From assembly GCA_030646745.1 (NCBI GenBank), contig JAUSKV010000040.1, positions 1 to 6,159 of the forward strand: a DNA stretch of 6,159 nt, in the 5' to 3' direction. This document shows positions 1-6,159 of the stretch, in pieces (the first letter of the stretch is position 1; each line of letters opens with the position of its first letter). This DNA is from Sulfurimonas sp. (GTDB lineage: Bacteria > Campylobacterota > Campylobacteria > Campylobacterales > Sulfurimonadaceae). The position numbers were made by a program, and so were the translations under genes. The notes under the pieces were generated by a model. The model saw only the letters and a list, made by a program, of their open reading frames with translations, did no database searches and was not told the origin of the DNA.

Positions 1-2
1 GA

Positions 3-266
3 AGCAAAAATGATTTGATATTGGAGACGAATATAGAAGATTTTATGCAGTACTACAGTGAAGATTTCAGAGAGTCATACTCTAGTGTCGTAATAACATT
101 AACGCTGATTGATTCGAGTACAAACAGTGTACTCTCCACAAAAACCTTCAGCTCAAAAGTAGTTGCTAAAACACTTGATTCAGAGGGTGGGGTGGTTGCA
201 CTTGATAGTGCGCTCTATGATGTTCTCTCTCAAATAAACGAGTGGTTTTTTAAGGTTTGTAAATGA
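3..266 (+). CDS. ABC-type transport auxiliary lipoprotein, C-terminal part (5' end outside window)
   Basis: This is the last 87 or so codons of a gene whose reading frame is open to the left edge of the window. A TTG at 15 is in frame, but codons before it are also open, so it is probably an internal leucine. The visible protein has the pattern of the C-terminal half of the PqiC/ABC_trans_aux family: an 'LETNIEDF' strand, a 'VVITLTLID' strand, a 'TKTFSSK' strand, then 'GGVVALDSAL' leading into a final helix ending in 'INEWFF'. Members are outer-membrane-anchored lipoproteins that work with MlaD/PqiB-type (MCE) proteins and an ABC transporter in phospholipid transport across the periplasm. The lipobox would lie upstream and cannot be checked. 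The stop codon overlaps the start of the aminopeptidase gene (ATGA), so the two are probably co-transcribed. The family call rests on pattern recognition of a partial protein. Confidence 0.68.
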   Translation, partial: SKNDLILETNIEDFMQYYSEDFRESYSSVVITLTLIDSSTNSVLSTKTFSSKVVAKTLDSEGGVVALDSALYDVLSQINEWFFKVCK

Positions 267-1549
267 TTGCAGAGCTGGAGTACAAAGCAAGAAGAGATGC
301 TCTTGGAGTAAAACTCTCAAATAACTCTATTGCAGTTTTGTTTAGTGCAGAGACTAAAAGCCGTTCAAACGACACTGAATATCCCTATAGACAAAGCAGT
401 AACTTTTACTATTTGAGCGGCTTTAAAGAGGATAATTCAGCGCTAGTTTTTGTAAAAACAAAAAAGGGGCTGAAAACTATTTTGTTTGTGCAGGGCAAAG
501 ATAAAAAAGCAGAGCTTTGGAGTGGAAAAAGGTTGGGAGAGAAGAGAGCTAAAGAGAAATTTTTGGTGGATGAAGTTTATGACATGAGTAAACTGCAAGA
601 GAAGCTCAAAGATTTTTTTTCAAATAAAAAATCTCTCTATTATGATTTTAGCTTAGATTATTCAAAAATAAAGATGCTTAAATATGAGTCTAAAGAGATA
701 TTTGCTCATAAAAATATTGCACTTATCATCGGTGAGATGCGATTGATTAAATCAGCCGCAGAGATTGAGCTGATAAAAAAAGCGATTAAAATCACAAAAG
801 AGGCGCACCATGCGGCTATGAGGTTTGATAAAAAAGATAAATTTGAATATCAGCTTCAAGCTGAAATAGAGTATGTTTTTAAATCAAACGGCGCATACAG
901 CGACGCTTACACATCTATTGTGGCAGGCGGAAACTCCGCAAATACGCTTCACTATATAAAGAACGACAAAATTCTCAAAGAGGACGAACTTGTTTTAATA
1001 GATGCCGGATGCGAATATGAGTATTATGCAAGCGATATAACCAGAACCATTCCGGTAAATGGCAGGTTTACAAAACCGCAGAAAGAGTTATATAACATGG
1101 TTTTGGGTGTGCAGAAAAAAATCATAAAGATGATAAAACCGCATGTAAAAAGAAGCACTCTTCAAGCTAGAGCTGAAAAGTTACTGACCCTAGGGATGAT
1201 AAAACTTGGTATCTTAAAAGGTGACTATAAAAAACTTATCAAAAAAAAGAAGCATAAAAAATATTTTCCGCATGGCATAGGTCATTGGATGGGGCTTGAT
1301 GTGCATGACGAGGCACCCTATAAATATCATAATGATATAGAGATACCTCTAAACTCTGGAATGGTCTTAACAATAGAACCTGCAATTTACTGTGACAAAA
1401 ACGACAAATCTATCCCTAAAAAATACCGTGGCATAGGGATAAGAATTGAAGATAATATTTTGGTTACATCAAAGAGCTATGAAAATCTCTCAAAAAATAT
1501 TGCAAAGAGTGTTGCGCACATAGAAAAAAAAGGAACTATTTTTGCTTAA
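263..1549 (+). CDS. pepP: Xaa-Pro aminopeptidase (aminopeptidase P, M24B family)
   Basis: This cytosolic metallopeptidase removes an N-terminal residue that precedes proline. The 428-residue protein is full length for the family. Residues 1 to about 150 form the N-terminal AMP_N domain, with 'RQSSNFYYLSGF' around 43-54 as its signature. Residues from about 160 on form the pita-bread catalytic domain. The five dinuclear metal ligands are all present: D247 in 'LIDAG', D258 in 'SDITR', H337 in 'FPHGIGHWMG', E372 in 'TIEPAIY' and E396 in 'IRIEDN'. The accessory histidines H230 ('TLHY') and H348 ('DVHD') and R394 are also there, so the enzyme should be active. The ATG at 263 overlaps the upstream stop codon by 4 bases, and an AAGG at 252-255 lies 7 bases before it, which supports this start. 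A very lysine-rich stretch (about residues 323-333) sits just before the metal-binding histidine. There is no signal peptide. Confidence 0.95.
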   Translation: MIAELEYKARRDALGVKLSNNSIAVLFSAETKSRSNDTEYPYRQSSNFYYLSGFKEDNSALVFVKTKKGLKTILFVQGKDKKAELWSGKRLGEKRAKEKFLVDEVYDMSKLQEKLKDFFSNKKSLYYDFSLDYSKIKMLKYESKEIFAHKNIALIIGEMRLIKSAAEIELIKKAIKITKEAHHAAMRFDKKDKFEYQLQAEIEYVFKSNGAYSDAYTSIVAGGNSANTLHYIKNDKILKEDELVLIDAGCEYEYYASDITRTIPVNGRFTKPQKELYNMVLGVQKKIIKMIKPHVKRSTLQARAEKLLTLGMIKLGILKGDYKKLIKKKKHKKYFPHGIGHWMGLDVHDEAPYKYHNDIEIPLNSGMVLTIEPAIYCDKNDKSIPKKYRGIGIRIEDNILVTSKSYENLSKNIAKSVAHIEKKGTIFA

Positions 1550-1570
1550 GAGAGCAAAACTATTAGTTTT
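1540..1570 (+). other. two overlapping AT-rich inverted repeats at the pepP/transglycosylase junction
   Basis: TTTTGCT (1540-1546) pairs with AGCAAAA (1553-1559) around a 6-base loop that contains the pepP stop codon. A second inverted repeat, AAAAC (1556-1560) with GTTTT (1566-1570), lies around TATTA. The two share the bases 1556-1559 and so could not form together. Both are weak, AT-rich stems and no T-run follows, so this is not a convincing terminator. It may affect how much of the pepP transcript continues into the next gene, or it may be chance in AT-rich DNA. Confidence 0.3.
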
Positions 1571-1603
1571 AAAACAAGGAAATAATAAATACTGATAAGA
1601 GTC

Positions 1604-2197
1604 TTGTTACTATGGATAATGTTGCTGGCTGCTGCGAATTCTGCTACTTATATGTGGTTTCGTAGTGGTGACACTTATGGAATAGATCCAAGATTACTCT
1701 ACGCTATCTCAAAGGTTGAGAGTGATCTTCACCCTCTCAATGTATCTGTAAATTACCAAAAACTAACCAAAATACAACTCGATAAACTCTATCTTATGCT
1801 TAAAAACAGAGGTATTCCTTATAAAACTTTTACAAAAGTAGTAGCGATAGAGAATGAAAATATTACTCAAGCCAAATATGTCATCAGCTTTCTGGACAAT
1901 AACCGCTATCCAAGCTTTGATATCGGGCTGATGCAGATAAATAATGTTCATAAAGATGTGCTTGCTGGGATGAAAATATCACTTCACAGCCTTTTAAACC
2001 AAGAGACAAACCTTAATGTCTCGGCTGCAATTTTATGGGAGTGCTACAAAAAACATGGATCTACATACAAGGCTATAAATGCCTATAACGGTCGTGTAGC
2101 AGGAAATCCTTACTACTCCAAAGTCTCGGCAGAGCTGCAAAAGCTTCTTCTTCCAAATGAAAACAGTTCAAAACGCCTCTTTTATGGGGTACTATAA
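1604..2197 (+). CDS. small secreted lytic transglycosylase (SLT domain, IagB/VirB1-like)
   Basis: The protein probably cleaves the glycan strands of peptidoglycan in the periplasm. SLT landmarks appear in order: 'YGIDPRLLYAISKVES' (about 25-40) with the likely catalytic E39, 'FDIGLMQINN' (about 105-114) and 'AINAYNGR' (about 157-164). The pattern 'DIGLMQIN' and the small size (197 residues) resemble the IagB/VirB1 type more than Slt70 or MltC. Roughly 70 residues separate the Glu from GLMQIN, far more than the usual 20 or so. The N-terminus is a signal peptide: a hydrophobic run ending in 'AAANSA', then the mature enzyme. The TTG at 1604 is the first standard start, but it lacks a close ribosome binding site and leaves no positive charge. 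The frame is open back to 1589, and AAGGA at 1576-1580 would better serve a CTG at 1592 (adding M-I-R-V) or an ATA at 1589. The gene follows pepP by 54 bases and is probably in the same transcript. No secretion or conjugation genes are in view, so a housekeeping role is likely. Confidence 0.8.
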   Translation: MLLWIMLLAAANSATYMWFRSGDTYGIDPRLLYAISKVESDLHPLNVSVNYQKLTKIQLDKLYLMLKNRGIPYKTFTKVVAIENENITQAKYVISFLDNNRYPSFDIGLMQINNVHKDVLAGMKISLHSLLNQETNLNVSAAILWECYKKHGSTYKAINAYNGRVAGNPYYSKVSAELQKLLLPNENSSKRLFYGVL

Positions 2198-2204
2198 TTA
2201 ATCT

Positions 2205-2222
2205 CACAAAGCTTGTTTTGTG
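2205..2222. repeat. short inverted repeat CACAAA...TTTGTG
   Basis: CACAAA (2205-2210) and TTTGTG (2217-2222) form a 6-bp stem with a 6-base loop, starting 8 bases after the transglycosylase stop codon. The position suits a weak transcription end signal for the + strand group. The following bases are TAGCTTC, not a T-run, so intrinsic termination here is doubtful. Confidence 0.35.
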
Positions 2223-2237
2223 TAGCTTCAGGGGGTT

Positions 2238-2259
2238 GTAGGGACAAGTTTGTCCCTGC
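2238..2259. repeat. near-perfect palindrome AGGGACAAGTTTGTCCCT
   Basis: AGGGACAA (2240-2247) is the exact reverse complement of TTGTCCCT (2250-2257), with only GT between them. A G-C pair (2238/2259) and a wobble pair (2239/2258) extend the stem by two. It lies between two convergent genes and abuts the next inverted repeat with no spacing. It reads as part of a repetitive extragenic palindrome or a compact bidirectional stop signal. No T-run follows on either strand. Confidence 0.6.
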
Positions 2260-2288
2260 CACTCAAACGGGCTTCGCTCATTTGAGTG
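2260..2288. repeat. long inverted repeat CACTCAAA...TTTGAGTG with inner GGGC/GCTC stem
   Basis: CACTCAAA (2260-2267) pairs perfectly with TTTGAGTG (2281-2288). After one C/A mismatch, GGGC (2269-2272) can pair with GCTC (2276-2279, one wobble) around a TTC loop. The whole 29 bases thus fold into one hairpin, about 13 positions deep. G+C is about half by hand count over 2229-2288, clearly above the flanking genes. It lies 23 bases past the stop codon of the unknown - strand gene and may end transcripts from either side, although no T-run follows. A dispersed REP-like or MITE-like repeat is an equal possibility. Confidence 0.6.
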
Positions 2289-2311
2289 CGTAACATTAAT
2301 TTGCGGAAATA

Positions 2312-2740
2312 TCAAATATGGCTATAACTCCAACCGGTCAAACTCTTCTCTTTTGCTTCGTTAAAGTGGTCTGAGTCTGCTAAAAAATCCATTACAAACA
2401 TTGCTACATGTGGAATTGAACTTATATCTTGAGGCTTGATTAGAAGCATTGGCATCGGTGTTTCTTGTGTACTTTGTGCAAATCCAACAGCCATAATTTG
2501 GCTCATCAGCTCTTTTGGAGTCTTGATGCTATTCTCTTGCAAAAATTTATCTAAAACTGCTTTTTGAATCTCTTTTGGAAGACTCTCATCTGTATTTAAA
2601 AAGATGGTGAAGTGAATTGGAGTATCGCTAAAATGTTCAGGTGCAGGTGCTGCCATAATAATATACTCAACACTCTCTAGATGTTTTTCAATATCGCTTG
2701 TCTTTAAATATCTGTTTATTTTGATTGTTTGATTGTTCAT
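2312..2740 (-). CDS. conserved-looking hypothetical protein, 142 residues
   Basis: I do not recognise this protein. It has no signal peptide and no clear membrane segment, and is rich in acidic residues, so it is probably cytosolic. The visible order is a basic N-terminus ('KINRYLK'), a strand-like 'VEYIIMAAPAPEHF', another strand 'PIHFTIFLN', an amphipathic helix around 'LPKEIQKAVLDKFLQ', a second helix ('PKELMSQIMAVGF'), a 'PMPMLLIKP' strand and a C-terminal helix. This alternation suggests a small alpha/beta fold. The ATG at 2740 has a good ribosome binding site: AGGA on the - strand at 2750-2747, 6 bases before it. It starts 18 bases after holA ends, so it is probably the last gene of the HDOD-rnr-holA transcript. 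It does not look like ribosomal protein S6, SSB or S18, which follow holA in Helicobacter pylori as I recall. That it is a real gene is well supported by the binding site, spacing and codon use; its function is not. Confidence 0.8.
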   Translation of the reverse strand: MNNQTIKINRYLKTSDIEKHLESVEYIIMAAPAPEHFSDTPIHFTIFLNTDESLPKEIQKAVLDKFLQENSIKTPKELMSQIMAVGFAQSTQETPMPMLLIKPQDISSIPHVAMFVMDFLADSDHFNEAKEKSLTGWSYSHI

Positions 2741-2758
2741 CTTTTTTCCTCAATAATT

Positions 2759-3721
2759 TTATATAAGTTTTTGAACTCTAATAAGTGAAGAGAGTAAAAT
2801 GGCACTTTTATCTACATGTGCACTCTTCATTTTTAGTTCACTGCTTAGGAGGAGCTCATGGAGTTTATAGTAGATGTTTGGTTTAAACTTTATTGATAAT
2901 TCTGATTTTTCTTTTACTATTTGAGGCGGCGCTGGGTAGCCGAGTATCTCCATAGCATTCGGAGCACCGTTCACCCTTATGTAAATGTTAAACATGTAGA
3001 GCTGTGTAATGTAGCTTGTTATGGCAGTTATCACTCTTATCTCATCCTCTCCATGTTCTAATATGCTGTTCAAGTCCTCTATAAAATCTTTTTTATTTAG
3101 CACTCTTTTTATAAAATCATCTAGGTTTACTTCGGCTAGTCCGTAAACCAAACTGTCTATATCTTTGATTGTAACTGCTCTGTCGTAAACCCTGAATTTT
3201 TCTATCTCGTTGCAGGCAAGAGCGACATCGCCGTTGTGAATTTGAAGGAGGTGAATAATTGAGTAGTTATCTATATTCACCCCTTTCTCTTTTGCAATTT
3301 GAGATACTATTGTTTGTGCTTCATACTCTTTTGGATGAAAAAATCTGACACTCATGGTGCTTTTTTTGTCAAACGCTTTTGCATAAACCTTATGGTCGCT
3401 TCCATAGTAGGCATATACAAAAACATTGTCAGGATTCTTTTCGCAAAGCTCTATAAATATATCTATCTCTTTTTTATCTACTTTTTTTTCGCTCTTTAGG
3501 ACTAAAACATTTCTGTCTCCAAAAAGAGATCCCTGTGAGAGATGGGCTTTTGCAGAGCCAAAATCATACTCGTCATGATAAAACGAGAGTATGGAACCAT
3601 CTTCTACATCTGAAACTTTTTTTGTGTAGATATCTATAAAAAAAGTGCTCTCCCCAAAGAGTACAAAACTGTTGGAAGTGGATTTGTTTTGAATATGCTT
3701 ATCTAACTCGCTTTTGTACAT
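2759..3721 (-). CDS. holA: DNA polymerase III subunit delta (clamp loader)
   Basis: Delta is the clamp-loader subunit that opens the beta sliding clamp during chromosome replication. The 320-residue protein is near the usual 330-345. 'SNSFVLFGES' (about 16-25) sits where the family has its degenerate nucleotide-binding loop; no true Walker A is present, as expected, because delta does not hydrolyse ATP. 'SLFGDRNVLVLK' (65-76) and 'IHNGDVALACNEIEKF' (161-176, the common G-D...L..E.EK pattern) are typical. The stretch after about residue 205 would be the all-helical collar domain. The ATG at 3721 shares one base with the rnr stop (TAATG), and only a weak purine run (GAAGAG) precedes it, so translation is probably coupled to rnr. 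The sequence is divergent, as is common for delta, but the motifs plus the rnr neighbour make the call firm. Confidence 0.88.
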   Translation of the reverse strand: MYKSELDKHIQNKSTSNSFVLFGESTFFIDIYTKKVSDVEDGSILSFYHDEYDFGSAKAHLSQGSLFGDRNVLVLKSEKKVDKKEIDIFIELCEKNPDNVFVYAYYGSDHKVYAKAFDKKSTMSVRFFHPKEYEAQTIVSQIAKEKGVNIDNYSIIHLLQIHNGDVALACNEIEKFRVYDRAVTIKDIDSLVYGLAEVNLDDFIKRVLNKKDFIEDLNSILEHGEDEIRVITAITSYITQLYMFNIYIRVNGAPNAMEILGYPAPPQIVKEKSELSIKFKPNIYYKLHELLLSSELKMKSAHVDKSAILLSSLIRVQKLI

Positions 3722-5661
3722 TACTCTTCGTCTCTTTTGAGAGCGCTTGCAAATATTTTTGCCTTTGCTATGTCAACACTCTCTATTTTTGCATAAATAT
3801 CTTCAAAGAGAACCACATTCTCATGTGAGACAATGTTGAGTCTTGCTCCAATAATCTCATCATGAAGTTCAGCTTTTATATCAGGGTCTGTTGCGTTGAT
3901 GCGGGCTTTAAAACTCTCGCCGATATGCCCTGCCGCCCATCTTGCGAATTTCCGAGCCATAAACTCATTCTCAATGGTGCTCGCCTCTCTCTCTTTTTCA
4001 CTTATTGTCATGCTGAGTGATTCAATATTTCTTAAAACATAGGAGCCTTCTACTGTATCGTTATTGGCAATAGCCTTTAAAAGTCTATGTACAATTAAAT
4101 CTGAATATCTGCGAATTGGCGAGGTAAAGTGCGTGTACTCCTCAAAGCCCAATCCGAAGTGACCGGAATTAAGCGGTGCGTATCTGGCTTGCATCTGTGA
4201 GCGGATTATAAGCGTATCGACTTCCGATTCAAGACCCATATCTCTTGCCTGTTTTTGTATGTCTGTTATCGTTTCTTTAATAGAGTTTTTAATATCTATA
4301 AACATGCCGATTCCAGCCAGCTCTTGGTAGAGAATTTGGAGTTTTAATTGGCTTGGAGGTTCGTGAATTCTGAATATTCCTCTGTCAAACTGTTTTGCTG
4401 CCTCTTTGTTGGCTAAAAGCATACAATCTTCTATGAGCGCATGAGAAGGGGTTTCTTGTGCATAAGTTGTGTGTGTAAGATTGGATTTTTCATCTATAAA
4501 TATCTCCAACTCATTAGAGCGGAAGTCATAGCCCACTTTTAATCTTTTTGCTTTGAGCGCATCGGTGATGGGTCTAAGCTTTTTTATATACTCAAAGATT
4601 TTTATCTCTTCATCATTTTTGGCTCCTAGTTTACCTTCAAAAAACTCATCAATCTCTTCATAATTAAATCTTCTTGAAGAGTGAATAATTGCCTCATAAA
4701 CCTTAGATTTACTAACCTCTAATGTATTTAAATCTAACTTTATCTCAAAAACATAGGCTAGCCTGTCCACATGCGGCTGAAGAGAGCAGAGTGTTTCACT
4801 CAGCTCACGTGGCAGCATAGGGATAGAGCGATGCGGAAGATAGATAGAAAAACATCTATAAATTGCTTCGTTGTCTATAGCTCCAAAAGGTGTCACATAT
4901 TCGCTCACATCGGCTATGGCTACATACAGAGTTGTGTTGTTGTCATCCCAGTAAATGGCATCGTCAAAATCTTTTGCAGTAACCGGGTCGATGGTGCAAA
5001 ACGGCAAATCTCTTAAATCTTTTCTATTTGGATATTTGTGTGCATCAACGGGTTTAAAAGATTTTGCGATTTCTAAAACTTCCTCAGAAAATTCGTCATG
5101 TTTGTTGAATTGTGCTAAAACTATCTTCTCGTCAACCAGAGGGTCGTTGATGTTTCCAAGTTTTTCCATAACGGCATTTTCTTGATTGTCGATTTTAAAG
5201 ACATCGCCGACTTCATAAGCGTTTAGTTTCTCATCGCTCATCTCTGCACCGATTGGAAAATCGGTTTTGAGGTCAACCAAAGAGCGATGTGCGCCTTTTT
5301 GAATAATGTAAGCAACACTGTAACTCACGGCACGACCTACAATTTCTGCTATCTTTGCACTTGGAGCTCCCATCTTGCCTAAAAGCCTTTGGGCAATGAT
5401 GAGGTCTCCCTCTTTCGCAGTTCCTAAATCGCCTTCGCCAATAAATAGATCACGGACATTCTCGCCGATGACATTCAGATAGGCTGTCCCTTTTTGAACA
5501 AGCCCTAGAGTCCCTGCGCGGTATTTTGAGTTAAATTTATAAACATTATCTTTAAAAGTGAGATATTTTTTTGTCATGAAATTATTTACATGTACTTTTT
5601 CTTCGGGGGTGATGTCTTGCTCACTCAAACCAAGAGTGAGCCTAATAAGTAGGGATTTCAA
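3721..5661 (-). CDS. rnr: ribonuclease R / RNase II family 3'-5' exoribonuclease (short Campylobacterota form)
   Basis: This processive hydrolytic exonuclease degrades RNA from the 3' end to nucleoside monophosphates in the cytosol. The 646-residue protein has N-terminal OB-fold cold-shock regions up to about residue 200, then the RNB catalytic domain. The four Mg-binding aspartates are present in 'TIDPVTAKDFDDAI': D225, D231, D233 and D234. 'HFTSPIRRYSDLIVHRLL' (about 511-528) is the second hallmark. The C-terminus after about 575 is short and matches an S1 domain only poorly, and the basic tail of E. coli RNase R (813 residues) is absent; H. pylori RNase R is of similar short length. The start used is TTG at 5661, 6 bases after the upstream stop codon and in the same frame. 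It has no visible Shine-Dalgarno sequence, so it probably relies on ribosomes finishing the HDOD gene. The next in-frame ATG (M29, at 5577) also lacks one and would cut into the conserved N-terminal region. Confidence 0.92.
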   Translation of the reverse strand: MKSLLIRLTLGLSEQDITPEEKVHVNNFMTKKYLTFKDNVYKFNSKYRAGTLGLVQKGTAYLNVIGENVRDLFIGEGDLGTAKEGDLIIAQRLLGKMGAPSAKIAEIVGRAVSYSVAYIIQKGAHRSLVDLKTDFPIGAEMSDEKLNAYEVGDVFKIDNQENAVMEKLGNINDPLVDEKIVLAQFNKHDEFSEEVLEIAKSFKPVDAHKYPNRKDLRDLPFCTIDPVTAKDFDDAIYWDDNNTTLYVAIADVSEYVTPFGAIDNEAIYRCFSIYLPHRSIPMLPRELSETLCSLQPHVDRLAYVFEIKLDLNTLEVSKSKVYEAIIHSSRRFNYEEIDEFFEGKLGAKNDEEIKIFEYIKKLRPITDALKAKRLKVGYDFRSNELEIFIDEKSNLTHTTYAQETPSHALIEDCMLLANKEAAKQFDRGIFRIHEPPSQLKLQILYQELAGIGMFIDIKNSIKETITDIQKQARDMGLESEVDTLIIRSQMQARYAPLNSGHFGLGFEEYTHFTSPIRRYSDLIVHRLLKAIANNDTVEGSYVLRNIESLSMTISEKEREASTIENEFMARKFARWAAGHIGESFKARINATDPDIKAELHDEIIGARLNIVSHENVVLFEDIYAKIESVDIAKAKIFASALKRDEE

Positions 5662-5667
5662 AGGGGA

Positions 5668-6159
5668 TTATCGAGCGCTTTCTAGAGCTTTGTCAAAGCT
5701 TTCCATGTCAAGCTCATATTTTACGATAAGCTCTTTGGCGGCTGCTACGCTTTCATCTGTCATAACACCGTTTATAGGTACAGCTGTTCGAACAACTTTT
5801 AAAATACTTGCTGCTTTTTGGTATTCAGGGTCTGCTTTTTCAGGCTCTTGACAATATTTTATAACTTCAATAAGACCTTTTTCAAATTTCCACATAGCAA
5901 ATATTGTAGAACTTACATCTGGGGTATCTGTGCCAACTATTTTTAACTCAGCTGCATCAACATCTTGAAGCTCTTTGAGGGCATCACGAAACTCTGTCTG
6001 TTTTTTGTCTGCCATAATTTCTTGGGCGATAAGAACTTTGCCAATCTCAACAAGAAATGCTGCCGGAGAGAGTACGCCTAAAAGTTTGTTCTCTTTTCTT
6101 ATGCACCAAGCAGTTGTGAGGGCATGCTGTCTTTTAGAGAGTTCGGAGAACATCTCATT
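5668..6159 (-). CDS. HDOD domain protein, C-terminal part (5' end outside window)
   Basis: The frame is open through the right edge; two codons (Asn-Glu) precede the first ATG at 6153, so that ATG is probably internal. The visible 163 residues carry the second half of an HDOD domain: 'RQHALTTAWCI', then 'LLGVLSPAAFLVEIGKVLIAQEI', which corresponds to the family's 'LLHDIGKLV' region. HD is replaced there, as is usual for HDOD proteins, which keep the HD fold but not phosphohydrolase activity. HDOD proteins act in signalling, motility and stress control, but the partner of this one cannot be told. The remaining sequence is helical, with conserved-looking 'FAMWKFEKGLIEVIKYCQEPE'-type text, and ends in 'FDKALESAR'. 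It is the first visible gene of the - strand group and ends only 6 bases before the rnr start, which implies co-transcription. The family call is likely rather than certain because the N-terminus is missing. Confidence 0.75.
   Translation of the reverse strand, partial: NEMFSELSKRQHALTTAWCIRKENKLLGVLSPAAFLVEIGKVLIAQEIMADKKQTEFRDALKELQDVDAAELKIVGTDTPDVSSTIFAMWKFEKGLIEVIKYCQEPEKADPEYQKAASILKVVRTAVPINGVMTDESVAAAKELIVKYELDMESFDKALESAR

Noticed and set aside
613..1531. 8-base homopolymer runs inside pepP (T8 at 613-620, A8 at 1241-1248 and 1524-1531) as phase-variation sites
   Set aside because: Runs of A or T this long are expected in AT-rich coding DNA with many lysine codons. Phase-variable genes in this group usually carry longer G or C tracts, and the frame is intact.
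2073..2315. 80-codon - strand open frame over the convergent junction
   Set aside because: It runs antisense into the end of the transglycosylase gene and across the palindromes, has no recognisable domain, and overlaps the stop of the real - strand gene.
4771..5185. + strand open frames opposite rnr
   Set aside because: They are shadows of the RNase R coding frame; the - strand frame carries the RNB motifs throughout.
5558..5851. 97-codon + strand open frame across the HDOD-rnr junction
   Set aside because: It is antisense to two well-supported genes, has low-complexity serine-rich sequence and lacks a clear ribosome binding site or domain.
1..6159. Phage, insertion sequence, toxin-antitoxin, CRISPR or tRNA content
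   Set aside because: Reading both strands, I found no transposase or integrase motifs, no regularly spaced direct repeats and no tRNA cloverleaf; all long frames are housekeeping genes apart from one unknown.

Overview
The window looks like chromosomal DNA from a Campylobacterota (epsilonproteobacterial) species, most likely close to Sulfurimonas. The basis is low G+C, tight gene packing with 1-4 base overlaps, TTG starts, and the gene set: a short RNase R directly followed by DNA polymerase III delta, and a Mla/Pqi-type auxiliary lipoprotein before an aminopeptidase P. The genus is an inference from gene character, not from a database match.

Layout. Two gene groups converge on a short intergenic stretch at 2198-2311. 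On the + strand are the 3' end of an ABC-transport auxiliary lipoprotein gene (3-266), pepP (263-1549, 4-base overlap) and a small secreted lytic transglycosylase (1604-2197). On the - strand, reading from the right edge, are the 3' part of an HDOD-domain gene (6159-5668), rnr (5661-3721), holA (3721-2759, 1-base overlap with rnr) and an unrecognised 142-residue protein (2740-2312). The spacing suggests one transcript per group. Neither group's main promoter is visible.

Function. The + group concerns the cell envelope (lipid transport accessory, murein cleavage) plus peptide turnover. The - group combines a signalling-type HDOD protein, RNA degradation (RNase R) and the clamp-loader subunit of the replicase. 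This is housekeeping content. I see no phage, insertion sequence, CRISPR array, RNA gene or defence system.

The most unusual DNA is the convergent junction. It holds three successive inverted repeats, two of them longer and richer in G+C than their surroundings and lacking the T-tract of a standard terminator. Other points worth checking are the start codons of the transglycosylase and rnr, the single stop codon that separates the HDOD gene from an in-frame rnr, and the unknown gene downstream of holA. I did not find convincing evidence of a new multi-gene system.
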